From: an uncultured Pseudomonadota bacterium
GTDB lineage: Bacteria > SAR324 > NAC60-12
Length of the DNA: 5,276 nucleotides
Assembly (NCBI GenBank): GCA_913056375.1
Contig: CAJXNF010000237.1
Span: 1 to 5,276, forward strand
Direction of reading: 5' to 3'
The translations under genes and the position numbers were made by a program. Of this stretch, positions 1-5,069 are shown piece after piece (positions within the stretch are counted from its first letter, which is position 1; every line of letters begins with the position of its first letter). Under the pieces are notes generated by a model. That model was given only the letters and a program-made list of their open reading frames with translations. It searched no databases and had not been told where the DNA came from.

Positions 1-386
1 TGAAGAATGCCGGAAGTGCATGGAACATCCGCAGTGGTCAAAACATCCTTGACCATCCGATAGCCTTCGCGAGAGAGATCAAACAAGGCCTTGGCCTTGA
101 CAAGCCCTACTCTCTCCTCAATGTGTGATCCTCGACACGCCCAGCCGGGACTACAAAATCCACCATGCCTACCTGAAGCGCCCGCTCCAATTCGGCGAGC
201 TTCGATGATCAGGGCAGAGCGATGGCGTTCTGTTAGTTCCTTGGTGAGAAATAGTCCCGCCAAGCCTGCTCCCACAATGCAGACATCGGTCTCTACTGAG
301 CCAGAGAGAGGCTCTCCAGCATGCTGACGTTCTGCCTGAGCTTCGTACCAGGTGGATTTGCTTTCAAAGGCTAGATTTGAGGACAT
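1..386 (-). CDS. FAD-dependent oxidoreductase, DAO/PuuB-like, N-terminal part (cut by left edge)
   Basis: Read on the minus strand from an ATG at 384-386, the frame stays open for 128 codons to the window edge. Residues 35-44 (DVCIVGAGLAG region) form the Rossmann dinucleotide-binding motif GxGxxG (G39, G41, G44). It is followed by a second strand ending in E62, the usual ligand of the adenosine ribose, and by GAGASGRHGGF (about 67-77), which corresponds to the GASGRNGG flavin-contact loop of gamma-glutamylputrescine oxidase (PuuB) and related DAO-family amine oxidases. The leader with TWYEAQA also resembles the N-terminus of PuuB-like proteins. Family knowledge suggests oxidative deamination or demethylation of an amine or amino acid in the cytoplasm; the substrate cannot be told because the C-terminal substrate domain is outside the window. 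The Asn of the loop is His here. The Shine-Dalgarno is weak (GGAAAC, about 10 nt upstream). Confidence 0.9.
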   Translation of the reverse strand, partial: MSSNLAFESKSTWYEAQAERQHAGEPLSGSVETDVCIVGAGLAGLFLTKELTERHRSALIIEARRIGAGASGRHGGFCSPGWACRGSHIEERVGLVKAKALFDLSREGYRMVKDVLTTADVPCTSGIL

Positions 387-642
387 TTACTGTTGCTGTT
401 TCCAAAATGAAAATGATTTTTAATTGATGAATCTTATCACCTTGATTGGCCTAAAATAGTATGAATGAACGATCACTTAGAAGACATATTTTTAATTCTC
501 TGAAGAGGACTACTGTGCTTCTTCCATCAGGAATTTTTTTCAAAAGAACGACTATGTTTTATTTATTTTTATGATTTATCACGCGATCTTTATTATCTTC
601 CTAAGATTAAAAATTTTTAAAACAAATAATTTCAATATTTTA

Positions 643-724
643 GAATTAAATCATAAATATGTAATTTTTTAATGTTGCATTTAATTCATAAATGTCTTAT
701 TTGTGTAACATATGAATTAAATCA
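643..724. repeat. Three copies of GAATTAAAT (two direct, one inverted)
   Basis: GAATTAAATCA occurs at 643-653 and again, identical over 11 bp, at 714-724. Between them, 679-690 (ATTTAATTCATA) is the exact reverse complement of 711-722, giving a 12-bp perfect inverted repeat with a 20-bp spacer. The set lies 60-140 bp upstream of the small ORF at 784 and about 260-340 bp upstream of the FAD oxidoreductase. Such spacing would fit a regulator binding site or a weak cruciform. The sequence is very AT-rich, however, so chance matches are more likely than elsewhere. Confidence 0.4.
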
Positions 725-772
725 ATAAGTGAGTGAACTTACTGACATCACTCAATTGCAGCACCTGAAAAG

Positions 773-778
773 AAGGAG
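773..778 (+). promoter_or_regulatory. Strong Shine-Dalgarno for the 59-aa ORF
   Basis: AAGGAG sits 5 nt before the ATG at 784, an ideal match and spacing to the 16S anti-Shine-Dalgarno. It is the best ribosome binding site in the window and the main reason to treat the following short ORF as real. An in-frame TGA at 766-768 shows that the ATG is the first possible start. Confidence 0.6.
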
Positions 779-783
779 ACCAA

Positions 784-963
784 ATGTCAATCGTATCCAA
801 AATTACAAAATCAATTCAAGCTCTCTCAAGCACCGTTCACAGCGAGCCGTCCTATTCCTTCCTTGCCGCCGAGGAGCGAAAATTTATGCTTCGTCAACAA
901 CAGGCCTCCAAGGTCCTTGAACCAGTCCCAAATTCAATGGGATGGAAAAAATTTGGTTCCTGA
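784..963 (+). CDS. Small protein, 59 aa, unrecognised
   Basis: ATG at 784 to TGA at 961-963. The product begins MSIVSKITKSIQALSSTVHS and ends in NSMGWKKFGS. It has no signal peptide or membrane segment, and would be cytoplasmic and somewhat basic. The N-terminal 20 residues could form an amphipathic helix. A second helical stretch rich in Glu, Arg and Gln (AAEERKFMLRQQQASKVLE, about 28-46) follows, then a Pro/Gly/aromatic tail. I do not recognise a family. Support for translation comes from the excellent Shine-Dalgarno, the in-frame stop just upstream that fixes the start, and a hairpin 28 nt after the stop. It stands alone on this strand, facing the exported-protein gene at 1090-1653. Two longer overlapping frames here lack such a ribosome binding site. 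Confidence 0.5.
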   Translation: MSIVSKITKSIQALSSTVHSEPSYSFLAAEERKFMLRQQQASKVLEPVPNSMGWKKFGS

Positions 964-991
964 ATCTGCCAATCTATTCCTCCCTGCTCAA

Positions 992-1022
992 TGCACCAAG
1001 GTAAAGAAACTACTTTGGTGCA
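992..1022. terminator. Hairpin between convergent genes, possible bidirectional terminator
   Basis: TGCACCAAGGT at 992-1002 pairs with ACTTTGGTGCA at 1012-1022: an 11-bp stem with one G-U wobble and a 9-nt loop. It lies 28 nt after the stop of the plus-strand small ORF and about 70 nt beyond the stop of the minus-strand gene at 1090, which is where a shared terminator would sit. No T-tract follows immediately on either strand, so intrinsic termination is not assured. It could instead be a 3' stabilising structure. Confidence 0.35.
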
Positions 1023-1089
1023 CACCCCAATTTTCAATCAAAATTCTCCTTTTACTGTTTCCTCTTCTCAACAAACCCCGAAAGCAATT

Positions 1090-1653
1090 TCAAAAGGAAC
1101 TTAGAGATTGGCTGGGCAGAAGTGCCTCCAGGTCTTGGTGCGCAGCCACAAACTCAGTGAGTTTGGTTTCGGTGTTGAACTGAAGTTCTAAAAGAATCTC
1201 ATTCAAATCCGGGGTGGGCAGGATGGCCCCCTGTTGAAATCCAATTCGTATATTGTCGGTAAACTCCTCTGTCAACTGAACGAAGAAGTCCACACTGATG
1301 CGTGCAAAACTCATCTGGCTGTCAGAAAAACACTGCACATTGCCCAGAAGCACCAGCTTGTTGACGGGATCCACATTTGCGTAGTTGACCGCATTGATTC
1401 TTCTCAGTCTCAACACATTTCTCATCGCCCGGTCTGCAGCTTCTTTGCGTAAGCCAAAACGATCACAATCGCGATTGACCCGCCCGTAATAGACTAGTTC
1501 AGACTGGTGTGAATATTCACGAATCATTTGATGAGTCTGTGGACCAAGACTCTGAGCAAACACTGTAATCGGAAAGGCCAGCGAAATAGTAAGTATTGCC
1601 AATAAGTGCATGGAATTCCTGGAGTATTTGGGTTGAATGATACTTGACCACAT
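1090..1653 (-). CDS. Predicted exported (periplasmic) protein of unknown function, 187 aa
   Basis: The N-terminus has the layout of a Sec signal peptide: a short basic region (K9, R12), a hydrophobic stretch from about 16 to 30, and a plausible signal peptidase I site after VFA (A33, before QS). The mature part is about 154 residues, soluble and helix-prone, with an Arg-rich segment around 78-85 (RNVLRLRR) and two cysteines (C63, C108) that could form a disulfide after export. I do not recognise the family. Start choice: the ATG at 1651-1653 keeps the positive n-region, though its nearest Shine-Dalgarno (AAAGG) is about 12 nt away. The internal ATG at M15 (1609-1611) has AGGA 5 nt upstream but would give a signal peptide without basic residues. 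The gene is divergent from the MATE gene and convergent with the small ORF at 784. Confidence 0.75.
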   Translation of the reverse strand: MWSSIIQPKYSRNSMHLLAILTISLAFPITVFAQSLGPQTHQMIREYSHQSELVYYGRVNRDCDRFGLRKEAADRAMRNVLRLRRINAVNYANVDPVNKLVLLGNVQCFSDSQMSFARISVDFFVQLTEEFTDNIRIGFQQGAILPTPDLNEILLELQFNTETKLTEFVAAHQDLEALLPSQSLSSF

Positions 1654-1752
1654 TCATGGTTTAGGCCTTTTTCCGTCAACCAGTGTTTGTCTTAGCCAAT
1701 GCCAGCTTACCATTAGGCGTATCCTCATCGTCATTGATATATCTCATGGGAC

Positions 1753-1773
1753 TTGACAAAACTAATTGATCAA
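1753..1773 (+). promoter_or_regulatory. Possible -35 box and palindrome upstream of the MATE gene
   Basis: TTGACA at 1753-1758 matches the sigma-70 -35 consensus exactly, and an 8-bp palindrome TTGATCAA follows at 1766-1773, where a repressor could overlap the promoter. No good -10 box lies at 16-18 bp spacing (the bases there are TGGAAA or GGAAAT), so this is only a weak candidate for the promoter of the exporter gene that opens about 170 bp downstream. Confidence 0.2.
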
Positions 1774-1927
1774 CTGGAAATGATTGATTGCTTCCCAATT
1801 TCTTCCTTCATCAATTTGTTGCAGTTAGAATTGTAAACCTTCCAATCCCTTCGACAGAGCAGATCTAATTCAAAGTCGCTTTACCAAATTATTAAAGGCA
1901 CTTCAGGGCCGAGGTGGTGTCAAACCG

Positions 1928-3247
1928 ATGCTCCACATTGCTTTTCCGTTGATGGTCTCAACTTCAACAGAAGCAATGCTGATGTTCATTGATCGGTTGT
2001 ATCTAAAGCAAGTCAGTGCCGAGGCAATGAATGCGTGCTTGAGTGGTGGCTTTACCTCTTTTGCTTTTGTCTCTTTTTTCATCGGTATCATTGGCTTCAG
2101 TACAGCCTTGGTGGCCCAATACTTTGGGGCAGAACAGCACCAAAACTGTCCCAAGGTACTCACTCAAAGCATTTTATTCAGTTGTCTGAGTGTCCCGATC
2201 ATTCTAGCACTCATCCCGGCTGGGAGATGGGTGCTCGCTACTGCAGGACTCTCCGAAGTAGAGGTGGTTCAAGCCAAAACTTATTTGACAATCCTGATGG
2301 CTGGGACTGCCCTAGACCTGGTTCGCCACAGCTTGAACAGTTACTTTGGAGGATTGGGCAAAACCAAAGTAATCCTGCTATCCACTTTTGTGATGGCGAT
2401 TGCCAACGTTGGCGCGAACTATGTGCTGATTTTTGGCAAGTTGGGTTTCCCAGAGCTGGGCATTGCTGGGGCAGGATACGGGACGGTTTTCGCCTGGTTT
2501 ACAGGAGCACTCACTTTAGCGATTGTCTATTTTCAACAGGTACGGTTTCCAGAGTATCAGATCCTGAAGAGCTTTCAGTTGGACCTTGGGATTCTGAAAA
2601 AGCTTGTTCGCTATGGTTTCGCAAGCGGACTGGAAATCACTCTGCCAATTTTCGCGATCGATCTATTGATTCTCGCTTTTCAGTCCTATGGAATCATTGT
2701 TTCGACTGCCATCACCGTGGCGTTCACTTGGATTCACACGCTCTTTATTCCGGTAATTGGCTTGGAGATTGGGACAATGAGCCTGACAGGAAGATTCGTA
2801 GGAGCCCGAGATCCCGATGCAGCATCAGACTCGGTGTTTTCGGGTTTATTTTTGGCCTCCATCTATGCCTTCTTAGTCTCTCTGGCTTGTCTGTTGATGA
2901 CCCCAATGATGATTGGGATATTTCTGGAACCTGATTCGTTGACTGAGACACTTGATCTCGCAACGTGGGGTACTCAGCTCAACGCCTTCATGATGTTCAT
3001 CCTAGCTTGGTCGGCTATTCTGGGTGGAGCATTGCGTGGAGTTGGAGACACTTACGGAGCCATGACGATTTTTGCTGCTTTCTGGTGGTTTCAATACTTG
3101 CTCGTGTTGGTGCTGATTCGGATTTTTGAATTAACACCTAGCGAAGTTTTGGCAATCCACGCTTTCTCTTCACCAATACTTTGTTTGGCAATGTTGGCAC
3201 GTTTTCGAAGTGGTGCATGGCGCAAACTAGAGTTGGTCAGCGCTTAG
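1928..3247 (+). CDS. MATE family efflux transporter
   Basis: A 439-residue, highly hydrophobic protein with about 12 membrane segments in two homologous halves (roughly 1-200 and 222-425), as in MATE (MatE, PF01554) exporters of the inner membrane that expel cationic drugs or metabolites against Na+ or H+. Typical features include AFPLMVS in helix 1, FIDRLYL (19-25), VAQYFGA (62-68), YFGGLGKTKV (139-148), the FGKLGFPELGIAGAGYGT loop (169-186) and GGALRGVGDTYGA (366-378) in the second half. The substrate is unknown. ATG 1928 is the only canonical start: the frame is open upstream to 1829 and encodes a GRGGVKPM segment like the pre-helix-1 region of relatives, but without ATG, GTG, TTG or CTG. 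AGGTGG lies about 10 nt before ATG 1928. The 3' end overlaps the convergent NUDIX gene by 4 bp. Confidence 0.9.
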   Translation: MLHIAFPLMVSTSTEAMLMFIDRLYLKQVSAEAMNACLSGGFTSFAFVSFFIGIIGFSTALVAQYFGAEQHQNCPKVLTQSILFSCLSVPIILALIPAGRWVLATAGLSEVEVVQAKTYLTILMAGTALDLVRHSLNSYFGGLGKTKVILLSTFVMAIANVGANYVLIFGKLGFPELGIAGAGYGTVFAWFTGALTLAIVYFQQVRFPEYQILKSFQLDLGILKKLVRYGFASGLEITLPIFAIDLLILAFQSYGIIVSTAITVAFTWIHTLFIPVIGLEIGTMSLTGRFVGARDPDAASDSVFSGLFLASIYAFLVSLACLLMTPMMIGIFLEPDSLTETLDLATWGTQLNAFMMFILAWSAILGGALRGVGDTYGAMTIFAAFWWFQYLLVLVLIRIFELTPSEVLAIHAFSSPILCLAMLARFRSGAWRKLELVSA

Positions 3248-3717
3248 TTGCTGCGATGATCGGGGTTCGGGTCGTGATGGATGAAATGGCAGGAAGGCTT
3301 GTTTGACTGGGCCAGCAGGTTTGCAAAAAAGGCAGGTTTGATATCCAGCGTGGCGAGAGCCTCCAAAGGGAACCAGCAGAAGACTTCGTGAGACTTGCTG
3401 ATCAGATTATTCCGATCTGAAAGCCACCGGACTTCATAAAATATACAGAACTCCTGACAGAGCTGTCCACGATAGTCGAAGAAATTTTCAGCGGTTGCTT
3501 TTAACGAAGCAACTACCCACTCTCCCTCGAGTTCTTCCTCAAGTTCTCGATGAATTGCCGCCAGTGAGGATTCCCCAGTTCTGATCCTACCGCCTGGCGG
3601 ATACCACCAGGACTCCTCAGTCAGTCGACAGAGCAAAATCTGATCGTCTGAAAGGATGATGCCCCCAACTCGAAAGTTCAGCAGGGTCCCTGACAGTTCA
3701 ACGCAGATATCACTCAT
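3244..3717 (-). CDS. NUDIX hydrolase
   Basis: A 157-residue protein of usual size for a single NUDIX domain, which hydrolyses nucleoside diphosphates linked to another group (dNTPs, ADP-ribose, nucleotide sugars and similar) with Mg2+ or Mn2+. The Nudix box spans G43 to G65 after the WWYPPGG lead-in, with E49, R57, E58, E61 and E62 all in place, so the metal-binding glutamates are intact. The box glycine near its end is E64 instead (REL-E-EE-L-E). A beta strand precedes the box (GGIILSDDQILLCRL, 18-32). The His-rich tail after 140 (HFIHHDPNPDHR) is likely disordered. The substrate cannot be deduced. The start at ATG 3715-3717 has no clear Shine-Dalgarno. The gene begins 47 nt after the small membrane-protein gene on the same strand, so cotranscription is plausible. 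Its TAA overlaps the TAG of the MATE gene. Confidence 0.9.
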   Translation of the reverse strand: MSDICVELSGTLLNFRVGGIILSDDQILLCRLTEESWWYPPGGRIRTGESSLAAIHRELEEELEGEWVVASLKATAENFFDYRGQLCQEFCIFYEVRWLSDRNNLISKSHEVFCWFPLEALATLDIKPAFFANLLAQSNKPSCHFIHHDPNPDHRSN

Positions 3718-3764
3718 TACGATCTATTAAGATACTTTCCAACGTGGGTTGTCTAATCATCCAT

Positions 3765-3977
3765 TTAGGCCAGGAGTATCGGGGTAAGTAGCTCCGTGAT
3801 GAAGAGATCTGCAAGTACAATCAACCCGAAACCAATATTGATCCGAATTAGGAGCCGCATGACCTCAGGCCACCTGCTCCTGAGCTCTGCTCGTTCGTCC
3901 TTCAGCCAAAACCACTTGTATCCAAGAAATAGCAAAACAGGGGTGTGCAGGGCGATCCAAATGAGCGGGTAAAACAT
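3765..3977 (-). CDS. Small membrane protein, 70 aa, two predicted helices
   Basis: The sequence reads as two hydrophobic helices, about 3-23 (PLIWIALHTPVLLFLGYKWF) and 44-68 (IRINIGFGLIVLADLFITEL), joined by a charged loop rich in Arg, Glu and Lys (KDERAELRSRWPEVMR, about 26-41). This is the pattern of a genuine small inner-membrane hairpin rather than random sequence. I do not recognise the family. ATG at 3975-3977 is the first start after an in-frame TGA about 25 nt upstream; GAAG lies only 2-3 nt before it, a weak ribosome binding site. It precedes the NUDIX gene by 47 nt on the same strand and may share its transcript. A functional link with NUDIX cannot be inferred. Confidence 0.55.
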   Translation of the reverse strand: MFYPLIWIALHTPVLLFLGYKWFWLKDERAELRSRWPEVMRLLIRINIGFGLIVLADLFITELLTPILLA

Positions 3978-4020
3978 TGCTTCTTTATTTGAGGACTCAA
4001 CTCACCTAACAAAGTCGGGA

Positions 4021-4086
4021 TTATACTCCTTTGGCAAGAATATACCCCAAAACCAAGAAAATGAGAATAATGACTATGAATTTCAT
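4021..4086 (-). CDS. Possible 21-aa single-helix membrane microprotein
   Basis: On the minus strand, ATG at 4084-4086 opens a 22-codon frame to TAA at 4021-4023. The product starts MKFIVIILIFLVLGYIL and ends AKGV: one basic residue, a continuous hydrophobic helix of about 15 residues, then a Lys. That is the classic form of tiny bacterial membrane proteins. It lies 43 nt upstream of the 70-aa membrane protein gene on the same strand. Against it: no Shine-Dalgarno is visible, and such short frames arise by chance. An equally short frame (MRIMTMNF...) exists on the opposite strand. Confidence 0.3.
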   Translation of the reverse strand: MKFIVIILIFLVLGYILAKGV

Positions 4087-4111
4087 ATTTTTAGGAGATT
4101 GGCGTTATAAT
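4082..4111 (+). promoter_or_regulatory. Candidate sigma-70 promoter for the DUF924 gene
   Basis: A perfect -10 hexamer TATAAT lies at 4106-4111, with TTCATA (4 of 6 to TTGACA) at 4082-4087, 18 bp upstream. Transcription would begin near 4118 and leave a leader of about 170 nt before the DUF924 start at 4289, containing the whole inverted repeat 4154-4237. The -10 is strong but the -35 is mediocre and the spacing one base long. Confidence 0.35.
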
Positions 4112-4153
4112 TTCCTCAAACTTTAGTCCGGTACCAGGCTACATTGCTTCTGT

Positions 4154-4237
4154 AATTTTGATCGAACAATAGCACCTGTTGGCAACCACATTTAAATTAA
4201 GCTACCAAGGGTCACGAGCGGTAGTTCGATCAAAATT
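4154..4237. repeat. Perfect 14-bp inverted repeat enclosing 56 bp
   Basis: AATTTTGATCGAAC at 4154-4167 is exactly reverse-complementary to 4224-4237. Pairing stops on both sides, so the arms are 14 bp. Nested shorter complements lie inside: ACC 4174-4176 with GGT 4210-4212, and TTGG 4179-4182 with CCAA 4205-4208. As RNA this could fold into one long, interrupted stem in the leader of the DUF924 gene. The element is also flanked by TTCTGT (4148-4153) and TTCTAT (4238-4243), a 5-of-6 direct repeat directly abutting both ends, which resembles a decayed target-site duplication around an 84-bp MITE-like insertion. A protein-binding or RNA-structure role is equally possible. Confidence 0.5.
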
Positions 4238-4288
4238 TTCTATCTGAACGAGCTGACCCAATCAATTAATTCAAAGGCATCGCGAAAC

Positions 4289-4840
4289 ATGAGTAAGACA
4301 ACCACTGCTGACGACGTCCTAAATTTTTGGTTCAAAGAGTGTGCTCCCGAACAATGGTACAAGAAAGATGCTGAATTTGATGCGTTAATTTTCAGACGTT
4401 TTGAAAGCGCAGTTTCTGCAGCGCTGAAGGGAGAGTTGGAAGCATGGCAAACTGATTTGAAAGGATGTCTTGTGTTAATCCTAATGCTGGACCAGTTCAC
4501 CAGAAACATTTTCCGAAATACGCCCAAAGCTTTTTCAGGTGATGAGAAGGCCCTGGAACTAAGTCTTGTCTGTCATGACAAGGGATACCTGCAACACGAT
4601 AATCCCGCTTATCGGCAGTTCATGTTGATGCCGATGATGCACAGTGAAGATATCGCCATTCAAGACCAGTCTCTACCTCTGTTCAAGGAATTCACCAGCG
4701 AGCGAATTTATGAATATGCCATCAGGCACCGAGACATTGTTCAAAGGTTTGGACGATTTCCTCACCGCAATCAAATTTTGGGGCGCATATCAACTGAGGA
4801 GGAAATCGAATTCCTCAAACAACCTGGTTCCTCATTTTGA
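4289..4840 (+). CDS. DUF924 family protein
   Basis: A 183-residue protein that matches the DUF924 family (PF06041) along its whole length. Characteristic segments appear in order: VLNFWF (10-15), W23 in the QWY segment, the LDQFTRNIFR block (67-76), MPMMHSED (115-121), GRFPHRNQILGRIST (155-169), and the C-terminal FLKQPGSSF (175-183), which is a typical family end. The protein is expected to be cytoplasmic and all-helical (TPR-like fold). No biochemical function is established for the family. ATG 4289 places the first conserved motif at the usual distance; AAAGG lies about 11 nt upstream, a weak and somewhat distant ribosome binding site. The gene stands alone on its strand behind the candidate promoter and inverted repeat. 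Confidence 0.93.
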   Translation: MSKTTTADDVLNFWFKECAPEQWYKKDAEFDALIFRRFESAVSAALKGELEAWQTDLKGCLVLILMLDQFTRNIFRNTPKAFSGDEKALELSLVCHDKGYLQHDNPAYRQFMLMPMMHSEDIAIQDQSLPLFKEFTSERIYEYAIRHRDIVQRFGRFPHRNQILGRISTEEEIEFLKQPGSSF

Positions 4841-4869
4841 AGGATGGCCAATAGGAATTCGGGTGCCTA

Positions 4870-4953
4870 TCAAACTATTTGAAAAAAATCACTGTTCGCA
4901 ATCACGGTTGTTGATTCTTCAATGTAGGTCCCAACAAGGTCAACTTCACGCAT
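4870..4953 (-). CDS. Possible 27-aa ORF, unrecognised
   Basis: ATG at 4951-4953 on the minus strand is preceded by GAAGGG with about 5 nt spacing, a good ribosome binding site, and runs 27 codons to TGA at 4870-4872. The product (MREVDLVGTYIEES...) is acidic, without membrane segment or signal peptide, and not recognised. It lies between the 3' ends of the DUF924 gene and the right-edge gene and shares the strand of the latter. The only support is the ribosome binding site. Confidence 0.2.
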   Translation of the reverse strand: MREVDLVGTYIEESTTVIANSDFFQIV

Positions 4954-5069
4954 TTGAGCCCTTCTACGATCGGAATGGCTCACTGCTAGCGCTGATCAAC
5001 GAAATTTGACCTGATTATATCCAAGTTCCTAACCCTGTACGTTGAAGTTGAGACGAGATTTTAGGTTCG

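Larger units (their letters stand above)
387..783. other. Intergenic region with AT-rich core
   Basis: About 400 bases lie between the start of the minus-strand FAD oxidoreductase and the start of the plus-strand small ORF, so this is a divergent promoter region. Roughly 530-730 is strongly AT-rich with runs of T and A. A 33-codon frame opens at 571 (MIYHAIFIIF...), but it has no Shine-Dalgarno and its composition is what AT-rich DNA gives by chance. I see no convincing -35/-10 pair in either direction. The only clear structure is the repeated GAATTAAAT motif listed separately. Confidence 0.6.

Noticed and set aside
571..672. 33-codon frame with hydrophobic start in the AT-rich region
   Set aside because: No Shine-Dalgarno; the Ile, Phe, Asn and Lys content is what AT-rich sequence gives by chance.
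1675..1746. 23-codon minus-strand frame (MRYINDDEDTPNGK...) upstream of the exported-protein gene
   Set aside because: The translation looks protein-like, but there is no ribosome binding site and it is too short to support; a similar-sized frame overlaps it in another phase.
2035..2934. 299-codon plus-strand frame inside the MATE gene
   Set aside because: An out-of-frame shadow of the MATE coding sequence: its translation is rich in Trp, Cys, Arg and Ser with no domain pattern, whereas the MATE frame shows clear family motifs.
3240..3250. 4-bp overlap of the convergent MATE and NUDIX stop codons as a possible regulatory overlap
   Set aside because: Short tail-to-tail overlaps are common in compact bacterial genomes and no terminator or other signal is seen that would make this one special.
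4221..4232. GTTCGATC in the right arm of the inverted repeat, similar to the T-loop of tRNA
   Set aside because: No acceptor, anticodon or T-stem pairing surrounds it; it is explained by the inverted repeat.
4644..5009. 121-codon plus-strand frame overlapping the end of the DUF924 gene
   Set aside because: Its first half is the DUF924 coding sequence read out of frame; the part after 4840 shows no recognisable domain and has no start or ribosome binding site of its own.
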